Origin: Viscum album | Taxonomy: Eukaryota; Streptophyta; Magnoliopsida; Santalales; Viscaceae | Length of the DNA stretch: 64,000 nt | Assembly (NCBI GenBank): GCA_963277665.1 | Contig: OY728122.1 | Coordinates: 1,549,026,868 to 1,549,090,867, forward strand | Reading direction: 5' to 3' | Shown: piece by piece, positions 25,402 to 36,191 of the stretch | How the letters are laid out: each line of letters opens with the position of its first letter | Numbering within the stretch: the first letter of the stretch is position 1 | Program-made: the position numbers and the translations under genes | Notes under the pieces: model-generated | What the model was told of the DNA's origin: nothing | Seen by the model: the letters and a program-made list of their open reading frames with translations, nothing else | The model's database searches: none

Positions 25402-27031
25402 TGTTTTAGCAAGTTGATCTATTTATTTTTATACTCTCATTTAATTTAATTATTACTCATGCTTTTATGATCATTAGAGGTATATTTTTAGGATTATCAC
25501 TATTCATTGATTTAATGATCATAAAAACTCTTAAAGGGTTCAATATTTTCTATTATGTGATATGAAACTAGCTTAATTAAGGACTATATGGAAACACATA
25601 ATGCCACACCAATGAATAAGGACTATTGAATAGTACTAATCACCCTTCCATAAAATTCCACTTACCCTTATTCAATATTTTAAAACATGAGTATACACTT
25701 ACATAGCTATCTGTCCAACTTTACTTGATTACCATTATTGTAAAACAATCAAGACCATGGAAAAGAATGGATTGGTAAAGTCATGTAGTGAGATTTGTGG
25801 TGAATTTTCACGAGGCTATGCTACAGTCAAAGATTAGTTCATACAATATTGGTAACCATCACATCAGAAGGTACACATTGTATCATAATTTTTTATTTAC
25901 AAGATTTTTCCATGCCACCACCCATAGGATATTCCATAACTACTAGAAATTTGGAAGATCCATAAAAATAAACATATAGACCGAACATAACAGTGTATTT
26001 CATTACACTAAAGAGATATCCTTTATAGTTCATTTATCCCTTCCATCGAACAAAAGGCTATGATTCAGAATGCTTTAAAAAATGGTTAAAATACGTCAAA
26101 CATGGAATTATTCATCTTAAAGAACCTCGAATGATTATAAAACAATTTTGAATGTTTTTAATCCTATTAATAGATATTTTTTATCCTTTGAAACATATCT
26201 ATAAAATCATTCTCTTACAAAAATGAATCAATCACCAAATCTCTCTCAAATTATCTCTCTCAAAGTTCTCCTATTTTTAAATATTATTTTATCAATTCTA
26301 CAAGGTGAATGAAATTATAATATTTAATAACTCACATTTGTAATTTCCATTATATCATACTGTTGCTCATATTCTTTGGGAGATACGAGACAAATGATCA
26401 AATGTTATTTATATCTTGAAATCACATGTATTTATATTTCTTCTATATTTGGTTCTTATTACCCATAATTAAAGGTACCTTGGTTTTCATTTTCAATTCA
26501 TTTTACAAGGATGGATATTTTTTCTTCCTTAGTTTTATAAATTTACCATTAAATATATTTTGTAAATTAATGTTTATTTATTTCTATAAACTAAAAAGAA
26601 AATGATAGTTTTGGTAACTTGGATATCATTCAATCTAAGGGAGTAATTCATTGAATACTTTAGATATTAATGTTAGATACATAGGGATACCAATGAGTAA
26701 TATTTAAAAACATCCTTACTAAATATATTACCTCATTTAATTTCCTCAATTATATTTAATTTATCACTTTAATTCATTAATTTCATTATTTATATAACCC
26801 AATATTAATTATTAACTGATTTATTCTAATAAATCGTTTTATCTTTATTCTTATGATTCTATTGTATTTAATTATTTTGTTTCACTTTCAAACATGGATT
26901 ATTTTTATTTTATATTAATTTTTTTAATTTATTAATTATTTTATAAAGTGTTTTTTAGAATTGGGTTGTTTTACATTAATTTTAATAGAGAAACATTTTA
27001 TCTACCATTTTCCAATATTTTTTTCAACACA
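25402..27031 (+). repeat. 3' LTR of element E
   Basis: Starts TGTTTTAGC just after the polypurine tract and ends near CAACACA. Homologous to 18356-19943, slightly longer (1.63 against 1.59 kb). Confidence 0.65.
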
Positions 27032-27935
27032 TTTTTCCATGAGATCCTCCTTGGATGGTTTTGGGGTAGATTTTCGGGTTTTGAGTAAGATCATAGGGGA
27101 TTCATAGAGTAAACCTAACTATATAGTTTGTGGATTAGAGAATACACATTGTATGTTCATTCTTTCATGAAAGGTTAGGATGAAGGGGTAACATGACATG
27201 TGTGGTAGGGAAAAGACATGTATGTCCATTTGATGTGTGTCCATGGGCATGAAAAGACACCCCAAGTGCGGGAACATGGATGTGTAATGTACACTAACAG
27301 AGCCCAGGTGTAGTACAAGACTGAAGGTCATGTGTGTATATGGCCAAACACCATGTGGGGAACATGTCCATGTATATGGCTATGCACCCCATGTTAGGAA
27401 CACTCTATGTATGAGGGTACACACCCAATTTACATTAAAAAGTACATTCCAGCTCTAGCTAGGGTAAATGACAATGGAATATTATTGGAGGCACCCTTCA
27501 TATACTCGGGGTACATGCAATGTACTCCTTCGTTGGAGAGGATTCATTTGTTTCTTCCCCATAGTCATAACTTATCTTTTGGTTAGTCCAATATGAGTTT
27601 CATTTAATGTAGATCATGATTGTGGAATCCTTTCAACATTTATAGTCCATTTAGTTGGTGTTATGGATTAAGCATGTTTGGAAGGAGGGTTTCCTTGAGG
27701 TTTTAGTTTATAATACTCCCATGGGTTGTCATGTGTTTTAAGGCTCCAGTAAGGGTTTTAAACTTGTTAGTTGAATTGGATTTAAAGTTCCAAGTGGGGT
27801 TTCTTTGTGGTTATTTCAAAGAGGTCCTGGATTTTGAGATCATTAATAGTTTCATGTATTGGACCATTTTTTGGGTTTCTTGTGGTTTAGATCCTATTTT
27901 TTGAGAATAAGTTTTCTTATAGCCTTTGGGATTGG
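27032..27935 (+). other. Old retroelement-like DNA left of F
   Basis: TG-rich sequence without coding motif. Between about 27180 and 27430 three or four degenerate units repeat the theme CATG-TATATGG-CACCCCATG-GGGAACATG, resembling the CACACGG/CCGTGTG palindromic arrays seen in some plant gypsy elements. F interrupts this DNA, which continues at 39764. Confidence 0.45.
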
Positions 27936-27940
27936 GTGAC
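27936..27940. repeat. Left target-site duplication of F (GTGAC)
   Basis: GTGAC precedes the LTR start TGTAACATCC and is repeated exactly at 39759-39763 after the 3' LTR. This fixes both ends of F. Confidence 0.9.
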
Positions 27941-29365
27941 TGTAACATCCCAATTAAGTAATTAAAAATAGATATTTTATCTATGTATATTAATGAATTA
28001 GATAGTGTTTTAGAGGCTTAAAATGAAAATAAATCCAATCTTAAGCAAGGAATACACTAATATTTTCAAAAGATTTTTTTCTTCCTTTGATGGAAAAACA
28101 TTTTTGAATCTATCTTTTGACAATTTTATAAACTATGTTTGTCAAAATAAACTTATTCTTTATTATTGGGACATCAAAATTTACTTTGTGTGAATTTTTG
28201 GTATTTTTCTGACAATGTTCATTTTTCAATGAATAGTGAAAAATACTGCATTTTACATCAAAACTGATTTTTAATCTAATTTATTTATATGATTAGATTA
28301 TCTTTTGAATTGGTTTTGAAGTGAAATTAGAATATATTTTTACCATTTAATCCAATTGTGGTCATTGGAATCAATTTCACATTGAGATTGGACTTAAACT
28401 GGTGTCAATCTTTTGATACTTATTGTTTCATAAAAACACGCTATTTGTCATAACAGCGGGAATTATTTATTTAAATAATTAATGTGACTTATATGTTTTG
28501 AATTTTGTAAAATGGATTTCATTTTTGAATTCGGAATATCAAATATAGCTTAGGGTGAATTTTTGGTAATTTTCTGAAAAACATCAATTTTTTATGAATA
28601 GTGAAACCACTAAGTGGTAGTTAAAGAAACTGATTTTTCGTTTAAATGAAATTTTGCTACTTTTGTGTTTTGAATTTAAAAAATCCTACATACATGGTTG
28701 TCATTAATAAGTAAAATGTGGTTCAATGGGATTAAAATAATTTTTTGGTGAATAGTAACTTATTATGTTCTTAATCGCGATTAGTGGTAATTAGTGTCAT
28801 TTAAGTTAAAAATGATATTATAAAAATTTGAAAACACCATGACACTTGTACTACACCTATTGGAGCCACTTGGGTGATATTATAAAAATTTGAAAACCCA
28901 TGGGTCGATTTAGGGGACCCCATGGAGCCACTTGGGTGAGATAATGACTTTAATGCTTTTTTTTAAATAAAGGTGAAAATGACAGTAACAGAAATTTTTT
29001 TACTAAAACAATTTTTAGAAGGGGTTATACTAATCATATTTTTGTTTATAAATATTCATTAGAAAGCTAAAAAGATTTAATACATCATATAATTTTTTTT
29101 ATAATTTTGCGACATTAAATAAAATAAATTATTTATGACATCATGATGATGCAGCGATGACATCATTATTTAACGATTTAAATAAAATGGAAAGATAATG
29201 TAATATCTAAGACCTACACATGTCCAAAACCTATTGTATGAGTGTATTTCGAACCATTATCACCTTATCCTCGAATTATATCAATGTGGGACCTTAGAAA
29301 TTCGAAACACTTTTGAAAATAAAATAATAGTTTCATGATTTCCAAAAGTGCTCCTCCTCTCCTCT

Positions 29366-29372
29366 TATAAAA
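29366..29372 (+). promoter_or_regulatory. TATA box of F 5' LTR
   Basis: TATAAAA sits in CTCTTATAAAAGGCCCCCAC, followed by a CT-rich stretch with CATATCACACACTCCTC, a likely transcription start zone. The same block is kept in both LTRs of F and A. It would leave a ~2.1 kb R-U5 in the transcript. Confidence 0.65.
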
Positions 29373-29721
29373 GGCCCCCACCTCTACCTCATATCACACA
29401 CTCCTCAAGCCTTTAGATCGGCCATCCCCTTCCCATTTACTCTCTCAACATCCCTCTTCTCATCCTAGAGTATTCCCTTTGGGAACAATCTTTTCAAAGG
29501 AAGCCTTTAGGCTCAAATCAAAAGGAGTTACACATTTAAAGGTAATTCATTCTCTCATGTTCATTTGTTTTTTTTTTGCTTCTCCAACCCCCTAAACTCT
29601 TTTTATTTACTTATTTTGTAACAACACCAGTATATTATATATACTAGGATGTGTTTATAATATTTATTCGAGCTACACACTCACACAACTACATCAAATG
29701 GTTAAAGAACATACGGTTTCT

Positions 29722-30125
29722 GTGGATGGTGAAATTCTGCCTCCCGAAATGATGATTGTTCAATACTCATTTAACACCTTCAAAGGTGGCCATTTTGATG
29801 TCACTATTTTATATATATGATATATAATATGTTTAATATTTCCTTAAGCTTCTGTATTTTTCATTTATGGCATACCATTATTGTTTCCATTATGGGTAAA
29901 CATGATATCTTCATTTTAGGAAGTGCGGACTACCGCCCCCTAAAAGTGATTTGATTCATTAATACCATATGTGGGATGTGTAAAGTTTAAAGTTAATGAT
30001 ATTATATATGTTATTATACTTGAATTATAATATACTCTTATATCATTATGATTCCATTCCAAAAAATACGAAATAGAAATGGAAGTAGCGTTCATGCGTA
30101 CGTACGGCTTACCGTCTCCATGAAT
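29722..30125 (+). repeat. Three spaced hairpin modules in F 5' LTR
   Basis: Modules at 29722-29760 (TTCTGCCTCCCGAAATGATG core), 29920-29960 (GTGCGG-ACTA-CCGCCCCC, stem 29925-29936) and 30083-30125 (TACGGCTTACCGTCTCCATG core). Each ends in a GATGATTxx or GTGATTTGATTCAT-like tail. They match the modules of A and B in order and spacing. Confidence 0.65.
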
Positions 30126-31520
30126 GGTGCATTTCATTTCATACCTCTAAATGTGATGTAATATTATAAATACATGTATATGTTGAATATATATGATATA
30201 TATGTTATCCAAATTATTAATATCATTCTGGATATAACGAACCTTTGACCAAATTAACAACATGTATGTGTAAGAAGTCTATTTTTGACTTAAGAACCAA
30301 ATACCGACAAAATGAACATTATTAACTTAAATGATTACATGATGTTCATAACATGGTATAAAAGGAATAATGAACTTGAAAATGGTTCTTTAGAAAATAG
30401 AGATTAACTCAAGTTTATTATTCAGGAGATTAAAGAACGGTCGGGTCAAGTCGGATACGAGGTATGGGACTTCGTCTCAATCTCCTTTCATTGAGGCATA
30501 TTTTATTTTATACACAACTTTCTTTTAAACAGTGTATAAACCCCTTTGACTTTTACGTTTATTCAAAAGGAATCTTTTTTATACAAAGCGTTTACTAAAC
30601 GAAAAAAGGGAATGTTTATGTCGTACATATTCAGCAAAAATGACTTCTCTGCCGTCGTGACCATTATTTGAGTTTTGGCTTCCTCTACAAGCCATACCTT
30701 CTTTTTAAAAGAAAAATAAATACAATGTCTTACTTTTCTTTTAATTTATTATTGAAAATGGTTTTCATAATGTTTTTATATCAATGTGTTGTATTGATAT
30801 CTTGTGATTGGAAGGTGGGAATGTTATGTTTCCTTTATGCATGTTTTATGTGATATTATTATGTTTTGGTTCTTGGGCATTATTATGAAAACGGGTGGTT
30901 CCGTGATAAACTAAGTGCGGGTGAGCCCGATATAGCTCTCCAATGCATTGGGTAACGTGAAGGAGTGAAACGTTAGGTTTCTCCGAAGATATTTAGGGAA
31001 TATACTGTGATGGGTATTCCAAACGTAACCAAGAGGGTTACTCCCTACGTAAGAATGTTATGAATGCCTCAAGTTACCTTTATGTCTTATGATTTATATG
31101 ATTTATTCTTGATTTTATGAGGTATGTTAAAGTGCCTATGTTTTATGGGTAAAGTATGATTTCGTTCTTATGTATATATGAACTCATTATTCCATTCCAT
31201 GTTTTTTTATAACCCATACTGAGCTTTTTATGCTCATCCCAAGTTTTTTTTTGAAATGATTTTCACAGGTCAAGCGAAAGGTACATGATATGATGATAGT
31301 GTCAAGGAAGTGTCAAGAAAGAATCCATGTTTTATTTTAAATATTTTTCCAATGATGGGAATGAAGAATACTATCTTTATGTAACCACTTTGTATATTTG
31401 TGGAATGTAATTCATGTTTTAAGATCTAATTCTCTAAAACTCTAAACCTGAAAAGATCCTCAACGTGTAATCTTGTGATAACTCAAGATTAAGTAAGGTT
31501 TAAGGCTGGGGCCTTATAGT

Positions 31521-31536
31521 TGGTATCATAGGTCGG
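31521..31536 (+). other. Primer-binding site of F (tRNA-Met type)
   Basis: TGGTATCATAGGTCGG shares its first eight bases with the complement of initiator tRNA-Met (TGGTATCAGAGC), with changes after that, then GGTTT matches again. It begins two bases after the LTR end, normal for gypsy elements. Confidence 0.75.
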
Positions 31537-31654
31537 TTTAGTTAACTTTAGGAGTTAGAATTCTATTAAATGATTATTCAAAAATATTTTTTTATGGTCA
31601 AATTGAAATGATATAGCATTTGAAGATTACCATGTTGCTTCATCTAAGACATGT

Positions 31655-32720
31655 TTGTTCAGAATGGTTTTCCACAGAGGAAACAGGGAAGCAGTGCTAG
31701 GAAGACATACAGAAGGAAATAACCTTCCGAATCAGCATCCCGAGATGGTCAGAATTGGAACTGAACAGTTTGTTGCAGTGATGGCGCAGTTGACTCAAGT
31801 GATAAATGGCGGTGGTATCCATGCACGAGATCAGCCAGATCAATCGTAGAGGAACATGTCAGTGGTGGAACATTTCATAAGGAAACATCCCCCATCATTC
31901 AGAGGATCATCTGAGCATGTGTTAGCTGAAGGGTGGATTAAATCAATGGATAAGATTTTCGATGTCATGGGGTGTTCAGACAATCAAAAGGTTAGTCTTG
32001 CTATTTACCGTTTGGAGGGTGAGGCAGATCAGTGGTGGTCGATGGTTAAAAATATCAGGGATGCTGATGAGATTGATGCTCTTGACTGGGATGAATTCAA
32101 AGGTATGTTTCTTGAGAAGTATTTTCCTAAGGCTATTCCACATAGGATGGAAAATCAATTCTTGGAATTGAGGCAAGAGGAAGACTCAGTGGCCACCAAT
32201 GAAGAAAGGTTCACTCGATTGGAAAGGTATGCTCCAAATTTTGTCTGAGACCTTGATAGTAAAATCAATCATTTTTACTCAGGATTAAAGCCAGAATATC
32301 GAAGGGCATTAGCTTCTCATGAGTTTAAAAGTTATGAAAAGCTTGTTCGATGTGCTGAGAATGTGGAAATGGAGTTTACCGATGACCAAGTGTTCTATAA
32401 CAACCAGCAGAAGAAGAGACCGAGGTGGCAGGAGAAAGGTAAGAATTCTTCAAAAAAGTCTGATGATAAGAAAACTAAGTTTCCAGTTTGTGATAAATGT
32501 GGCAAAAGGCATGCTGGGGAATGTCTTCTGAATTCTGGAAAGTGCTACCGATGTGGTAAGATGGGACATAAGGCTCATGATTTCACTGAAAAGGATCAAG
32601 GTGAAGGTAAGAACAAATTTGATTTACAGTTAGTGAAATGTTATAAGTGCAATGAGATGGGTCACTATGGAAATGAGTGTCCAACAAAGAGCTTGGGTGA
32701 TGGGAAACAGTTGGACTACA
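31655..32720 (+). pseudogene. gag: gag (capsid and nucleocapsid) of F
   Basis: The capsid core runs from about 31870 (HPPSFRGSSEHVLAEGWIKS) through YRLEGEADQWWSM (32009) to EKYFPKAIPHRME (32113) and YSGLKPEYRRAL (32276). The nucleocapsid has three zinc knuckles: CX2CX3HX3C from 32489, CX2CX4HX4 from 32543 whose last cysteine is replaced by phenylalanine (HDF), and intact CX2CX4HX4C from 32639. Stops TAG 31847 and TGA 32246 interrupt it. Gag would form the particle that packages element RNA. Confidence 0.9.
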
Positions 32721-32749
32721 AGCAGAAAGGGGTGGTGAAATCTTTTTCA

Positions 32750-33142
32750 ACTACTTCGGCAGACGTCCGGCCATCAAATGAAGTTGTATCAGGTACTTTG
32801 TTTATTTTTTCAGATTATACCAGTGTGTTGTTTGATTCGGGGTCTACACATTCTTTCATCTCTGAAAATGTTTCTAGTGAAATGGGAATACCATCTCAAA
32901 AAATGACTCTTGAACTTTTGGTAAAAACACCTGGGGGAAATGTTGAGGTAAAAAGAATTTATAATAATCTTCCTATCCTTATCTGTGGAAAGAACCTACT
33001 TGAAAACCTTATTGTTCTACCTCTAGTAGAGTTTGATGTTATCCTGGGTATGGATTGGCTCTCTATTTACCATGCTATGATTGACTGTAGAGCTAAAGTA
33101 GTTTCTTTTAAGAAAGACTTTCAGTTTGTGTACAAGAATTAA
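32750..33142 (+). pseudogene. pol: Aspartic protease of F
   Basis: The active-site motif LFDSGSTHSFIS has its aspartate codon at 32834. The domain ends with FDVILGMDWLSIYHAMIDC (33031-33090). This protease would cut the polyprotein. The domain itself is open; a TAA at 33140 closes it just before the RT linker. DSG instead of DTG is normal in plant gypsy proteases. Confidence 0.9.
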
Positions 33143-33151
33143 CCCTTACTT

Positions 33152-34100
33152 TTGATAACTTATCAAGAGGCCGAGAAACTTGTAAAAGATGGAAATGAAT
33201 GTTACCTTGCACACATCGTTGAAAATAAAGGAACTGTTCAGATTAATGATGTGCCAGTGGTAAATGAGTATCCTGATGTTTTTCCTGATGAGTTCCCTGG
33301 AATAATACCAGATCAAGAAGTTGAGTTTACTGTTGACTTAGTTCCTAATGCTAAGCCAATTTCAAAACCTCCTTATCGAATGGCTCAAATTGAACTTTTA
33401 GAGTTGAAGGAGCAATTGCAAGATTTATTAGAGAAAGGTTTCATTCGACCTAGCACATCACCATGGGGTGCTCCTGTCATATTTTTTAAAAAGAATGATG
33501 GTTCTATGAGACTTTTCATTGATTATAGAGCCTTGAATAATATCACTGTTAAGAAAAAATATCCTTTGCCTCATATCGATGATTTCTTTGATCAGCTCCA
33601 GGGAGCTCAGTTTTTTTCAAATATTGACTTGAGATCAGGGTACCATCAGCTGAAGGTAAAGGAGGCAGATATTCCGAAGACCGTGCTCCATACGAGATAT
33701 GGCCATTATGAATTTGTAGTAATTCCTTTTGGGCTAACCAATGCACCTGCTGTATTCATGGACATAATGAATAGAAATTTCCATGAGTTTTTGGATAAGT
33801 TTGTGGTGGTTTTCATTGATGATATTTTGGTATTTTCTAAAAGTAAAGAGGAGCATGAAAGACATTTATGGGTTATCTTGCAAACCTTAAAAGAAAACAA
33901 ATTGTATGGAAAATTCAGCACGTGTGAGTTTTAGTTGCAACACATTTATTTCCTTGGTCATATTGTTTCTAAAGATGGAATAACTGTTGATCCTGCAAAA
34001 ACAAAAGTTTTGGAAGAATGGCCAAGACCCACAAATGTAACCGAGATTTGTAGATTCCTTGGTCTGGCAGGCTATTACCGAAGGTTTGTTAGAAATTTTT
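33152..34100 (+). pseudogene. pol: Reverse transcriptase of F
   Basis: Same frame as the protease. [14 protein letters not shown] (from 33263) leads into the RT core: [58 protein letters not shown] and the catalytic box [14 protein letters not shown] around 33806-33844 with both aspartates present. A TAG at 33932 interrupts [16 protein letters not shown], where the family normally has tryptophan; the remainder (SKDGI...[16 protein letters not shown]) continues in the same frame. Confidence 0.92.
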
Positions 34101-34199
34101 CACAATTATCTAGTCCAATGACTAAGCTAACTCGAAAGGGTGTTATGTTTAACTGGTCAAAAGAATGTGTTGATTGTTTTCAGGAATTGAAAAGAATAT

Positions 34200-34600
34200 T
34201 GGTGAATGCTCCAGTTTTGGCACTACCTTCCAGGAATGGTGAGTTTGTTATATACAATGATGCTTCATTTAAAGGACTTCGTTGCGTCCTAATTCAGAAT
34301 GATCAGGTAATTGCTTATGCTTCACGACAGTTGAAAACTCATGAGGTAAATTACCCAACACATGATTTGGATTTAGCTGCTGTTGTTTTTGCTTTAAAAA
34401 TTTGGAGGCATCATTTGTATGGATTAAAGTTTGAAATATATACCGATAAAAAAAGTTTAAAGTATATATTCACTCAGAAAGAATTGAACATGAGACAAAG
34501 GAGATGGCTAGAATTAATCAAGGATTATGATTGTACAATTCCTTACCATCCAGGAAAAGAAAATAAAGTGGTTGATGCTTTGAGTCAAAAAAGTAATGCT
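34200..34600 (+). pseudogene. pol: RNase H of F
   Basis: Open throughout. It reads [69 protein letters not shown] and [17 protein letters not shown]. These match the RNase H domain of plant gypsy elements end to end; GLGC reads GLRC and TDHKSL reads TDKKSL, both single-residue departures. It would remove the RNA strand during reverse transcription. Confidence 0.9.
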
Positions 34601-34679
34601 TCATTAGAAATGTTGCATTTGAAACGTGATCCTTTGTTTAAGGATTTGATGAAATTTTTCATAGAAGTTGTTGGTGTAG

Positions 34680-35862
34680 GAAGTCCTTCTATTTTGTTTC
34701 AGGTATCAGTGAGATCTTCTCTATCAAGCAGAATCAAGCAAGCACAGAAGCAAGACAGTGAGTTGCAGAAAAAGGTAGAGCTGGTTCAGAAAGGTAAGTT
34801 GCCTGAATTCAACATGGATAATTATTGTGTTTTGAGATTTGGGAAGAGATTGTCTGTGCCTTGTGATTCACAGCTGAAAATAGATTTGTTATGTGAAGCT
34901 CATAGTTCTCCATTTTCAATTCATCCGGGCAGTACTAAGATGTATATAGATCTGCGGGAGTATTACTGGTGGGATGGAATGAAAAGGGATATTGCTGATT
35001 TTACTGTGAAGTGTTTGACATGTCAACAGGTTAAAGTAGAGTGGAAGTTACCGAAAGGGATTATTCAGCCTTTACCAGTGCCAGAGTGGAAATCAGATAA
35101 TATATATCCATGGAATTTGTTGTGGGATTACCGAATACATCTCGAGGTAATAATGCAATCTGGGTTATTGTTGATCGCTTGACCAAATATGCTTATTTCC
35201 TTGCTATACGAGATACTTTCTATCTTGATCAACTTTCCCGTTTGTATCTTAAAAAGATATTCAGGTTATATGGATTTACTCTCTCCATTGTATCGGATCG
35301 TGATCCTAGGTTCACTTCTAACTTTTGGAAAGGCCTTCAGAATTCGCTGGGTACTGAATTAAATTTTAGTACAGCTTTTCATCCTCAATCAGATGGGCGG
35401 TCAGAACGAATAATTCAGACCTTGGAGGATATACTACGAGCTTGTTCGATGGATTATCAAGGAAGTTGGGACCAACATATTTCTTTAGTTGAATTTTCAT
35501 ATAATAACAGTTTTCATTCCAGTATACAGATGGCACCATTTCAGGCATTATATGGGAAGCGGTGTCGAACTCCAGCTTTCTGGGATGAAGTGGGAGAAAG
35601 GAAGTTGATGGGACCAGAATCAGTAGAAGAGTTGGCAGAAAAAGTTCAGCTGATTGAGAAACACATGAGAACAACTTAGAGTAGGCAGAAGAGTTATGCA
35701 GACAACATGAGGAAGGATCTATCTTTTGAGGTAGGTGATCATGTTTTTCTCAAAGTATCACCATGGAAAAGTGTGATGCGATTTGGTAAGAAATGAAAGC
35801 TGAGTCCAAGGTTCATTGGACAATATGAAATTATGGAGAGAGTTGGATCAGTTGATTACTGA
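34680..35862 (+). pseudogene. pol: Integrase of F, frameshifted
   Basis: The zinc-binding HHCC region is present ([15 protein letters not shown], then CLTCQQVK near 35013-35036). The core continues in the next frame from 35110: [38 protein letters not shown] and HPQSDGRSERIIQTL. The second catalytic aspartate and the glutamate are present, but MEF replaces the family's MDF, so the first catalytic aspartate is glutamate. A two-base gain in a TA run (about 35102-35107) explains the frameshift. Stops at 35677, 35794 and 35860 follow. Confidence 0.9.
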
Positions 35863-36153
35863 GTGGCTTTACCTCCGAGTTTATCTCAGGTACACACTGT
35901 TTTTCACGTTTCGATGTTGAGAAAGGACATGCCAGATCCATCTCATGTTTTGAGTCCAGAGGTAGTTCAGCTGGAAGAGAACCTATCTTATGAGGAACAA
36001 CCAGTCCATATTCTTGACCACAGGGATCAAGTGTTACAGAATAAGCTGATTCACCAGGTAAAGGTCTTGTGTAAAAACCACATGATTGAAGAGGCAACAT
36101 GGGAATCTAAAAATGCAATGAGGGATAAGTACCCCCATTTATTCGATAAGTAA
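35863..36153 (+). pseudogene. pol: Chromodomain-like C-terminal tail of F
   Basis: LPPSLSQVHTVFHVSMLRKD, then PVHILDHRDQVLQNK, QVKVLCKNH, and EEATWESKNAMRDKYPHLF is the end of the integrase plus the chromodomain-like module of Tekay-type chromoviruses, thought to steer integration to heterochromatin. VKVLC has cysteine where the family usually has tryptophan. It ends at a normal TAA about 25 bp before the polypurine tract. Confidence 0.88.
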
Positions 36154-36177
36154 ATAAATTTCGGGATGTAATTTTCT

Positions 36178-36191
36178 AAAGGGGGGAAGGA
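36178..36191 (+). other. Polypurine tract of F
   Basis: AAAGGGGGGAAGGA lies directly against the 3' LTR start at 36192. It is intact and serves as plus-strand primer in this family. Confidence 0.88.

Larger units (their letters stand above)
18356..27031 (+). mobile_element. Element E: old Ty1/copia retrotransposon, Sirevirus-like
   Basis: Direct repeats 18356-19943 and 25402-27031 flank a decayed copia gag-pol in the order gag, integrase, RT, RNase H. Integrase before RT is diagnostic of Ty1/copia. Wording such as QEELNQFE, SKTFRDFN, FQSKPNESHL and a GCSKRK box matches the Sirevirus/Maximus lineage as I know it. No target duplication or primer site could be placed with confidence, and edges are uncertain by about 20 bp. 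Confidence 0.8.
27941..31518 (+). repeat. 5' LTR of element F
   Basis: Runs from TGTAACATCC to GGCCTTATA; the primer site starts two bases later. Landmarks: TATA box 29366, hairpin modules at about 29727, 29925 and 30085, stem-loop CTCAAT/ATTGAG at 30476-30495, palindrome CCAATGCATTGG at 30940-30951, stem-loop TGAGC/GCTCA at 31220-31236. It differs from the 3' LTR by a rearranged patch near 28861-28895. Confidence 0.92.
31655..36153 (+). pseudogene. gag-pol: gag-pol polyprotein of F, inactivated
   Basis: A single frame runs from 31655 to about 35104 and a second from 35110 to 36153. Interruptions are TAG 31847, TGA 32246, TAA 33140, TAG 33932, the frameshift near 35102-35109, then TAG 35677, TGA 35794 and TGA 35860. 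All lie inside otherwise well-conserved protein, so they are secondary hits in a formerly open gene. The start is taken at 31655 (MFRMVF); the internal ATG at 31664 (MVFHRGN) is equally possible and closer to the family's usual basic N-terminus. Chromoviruses usually encode gag and pol in one frame, as here. Confidence 0.9.

Noticed and set aside
35366..35674. 102-residue minus-strand open frame
   Set aside because: It is antisense to the well-conserved integrase of F and has no features of its own.
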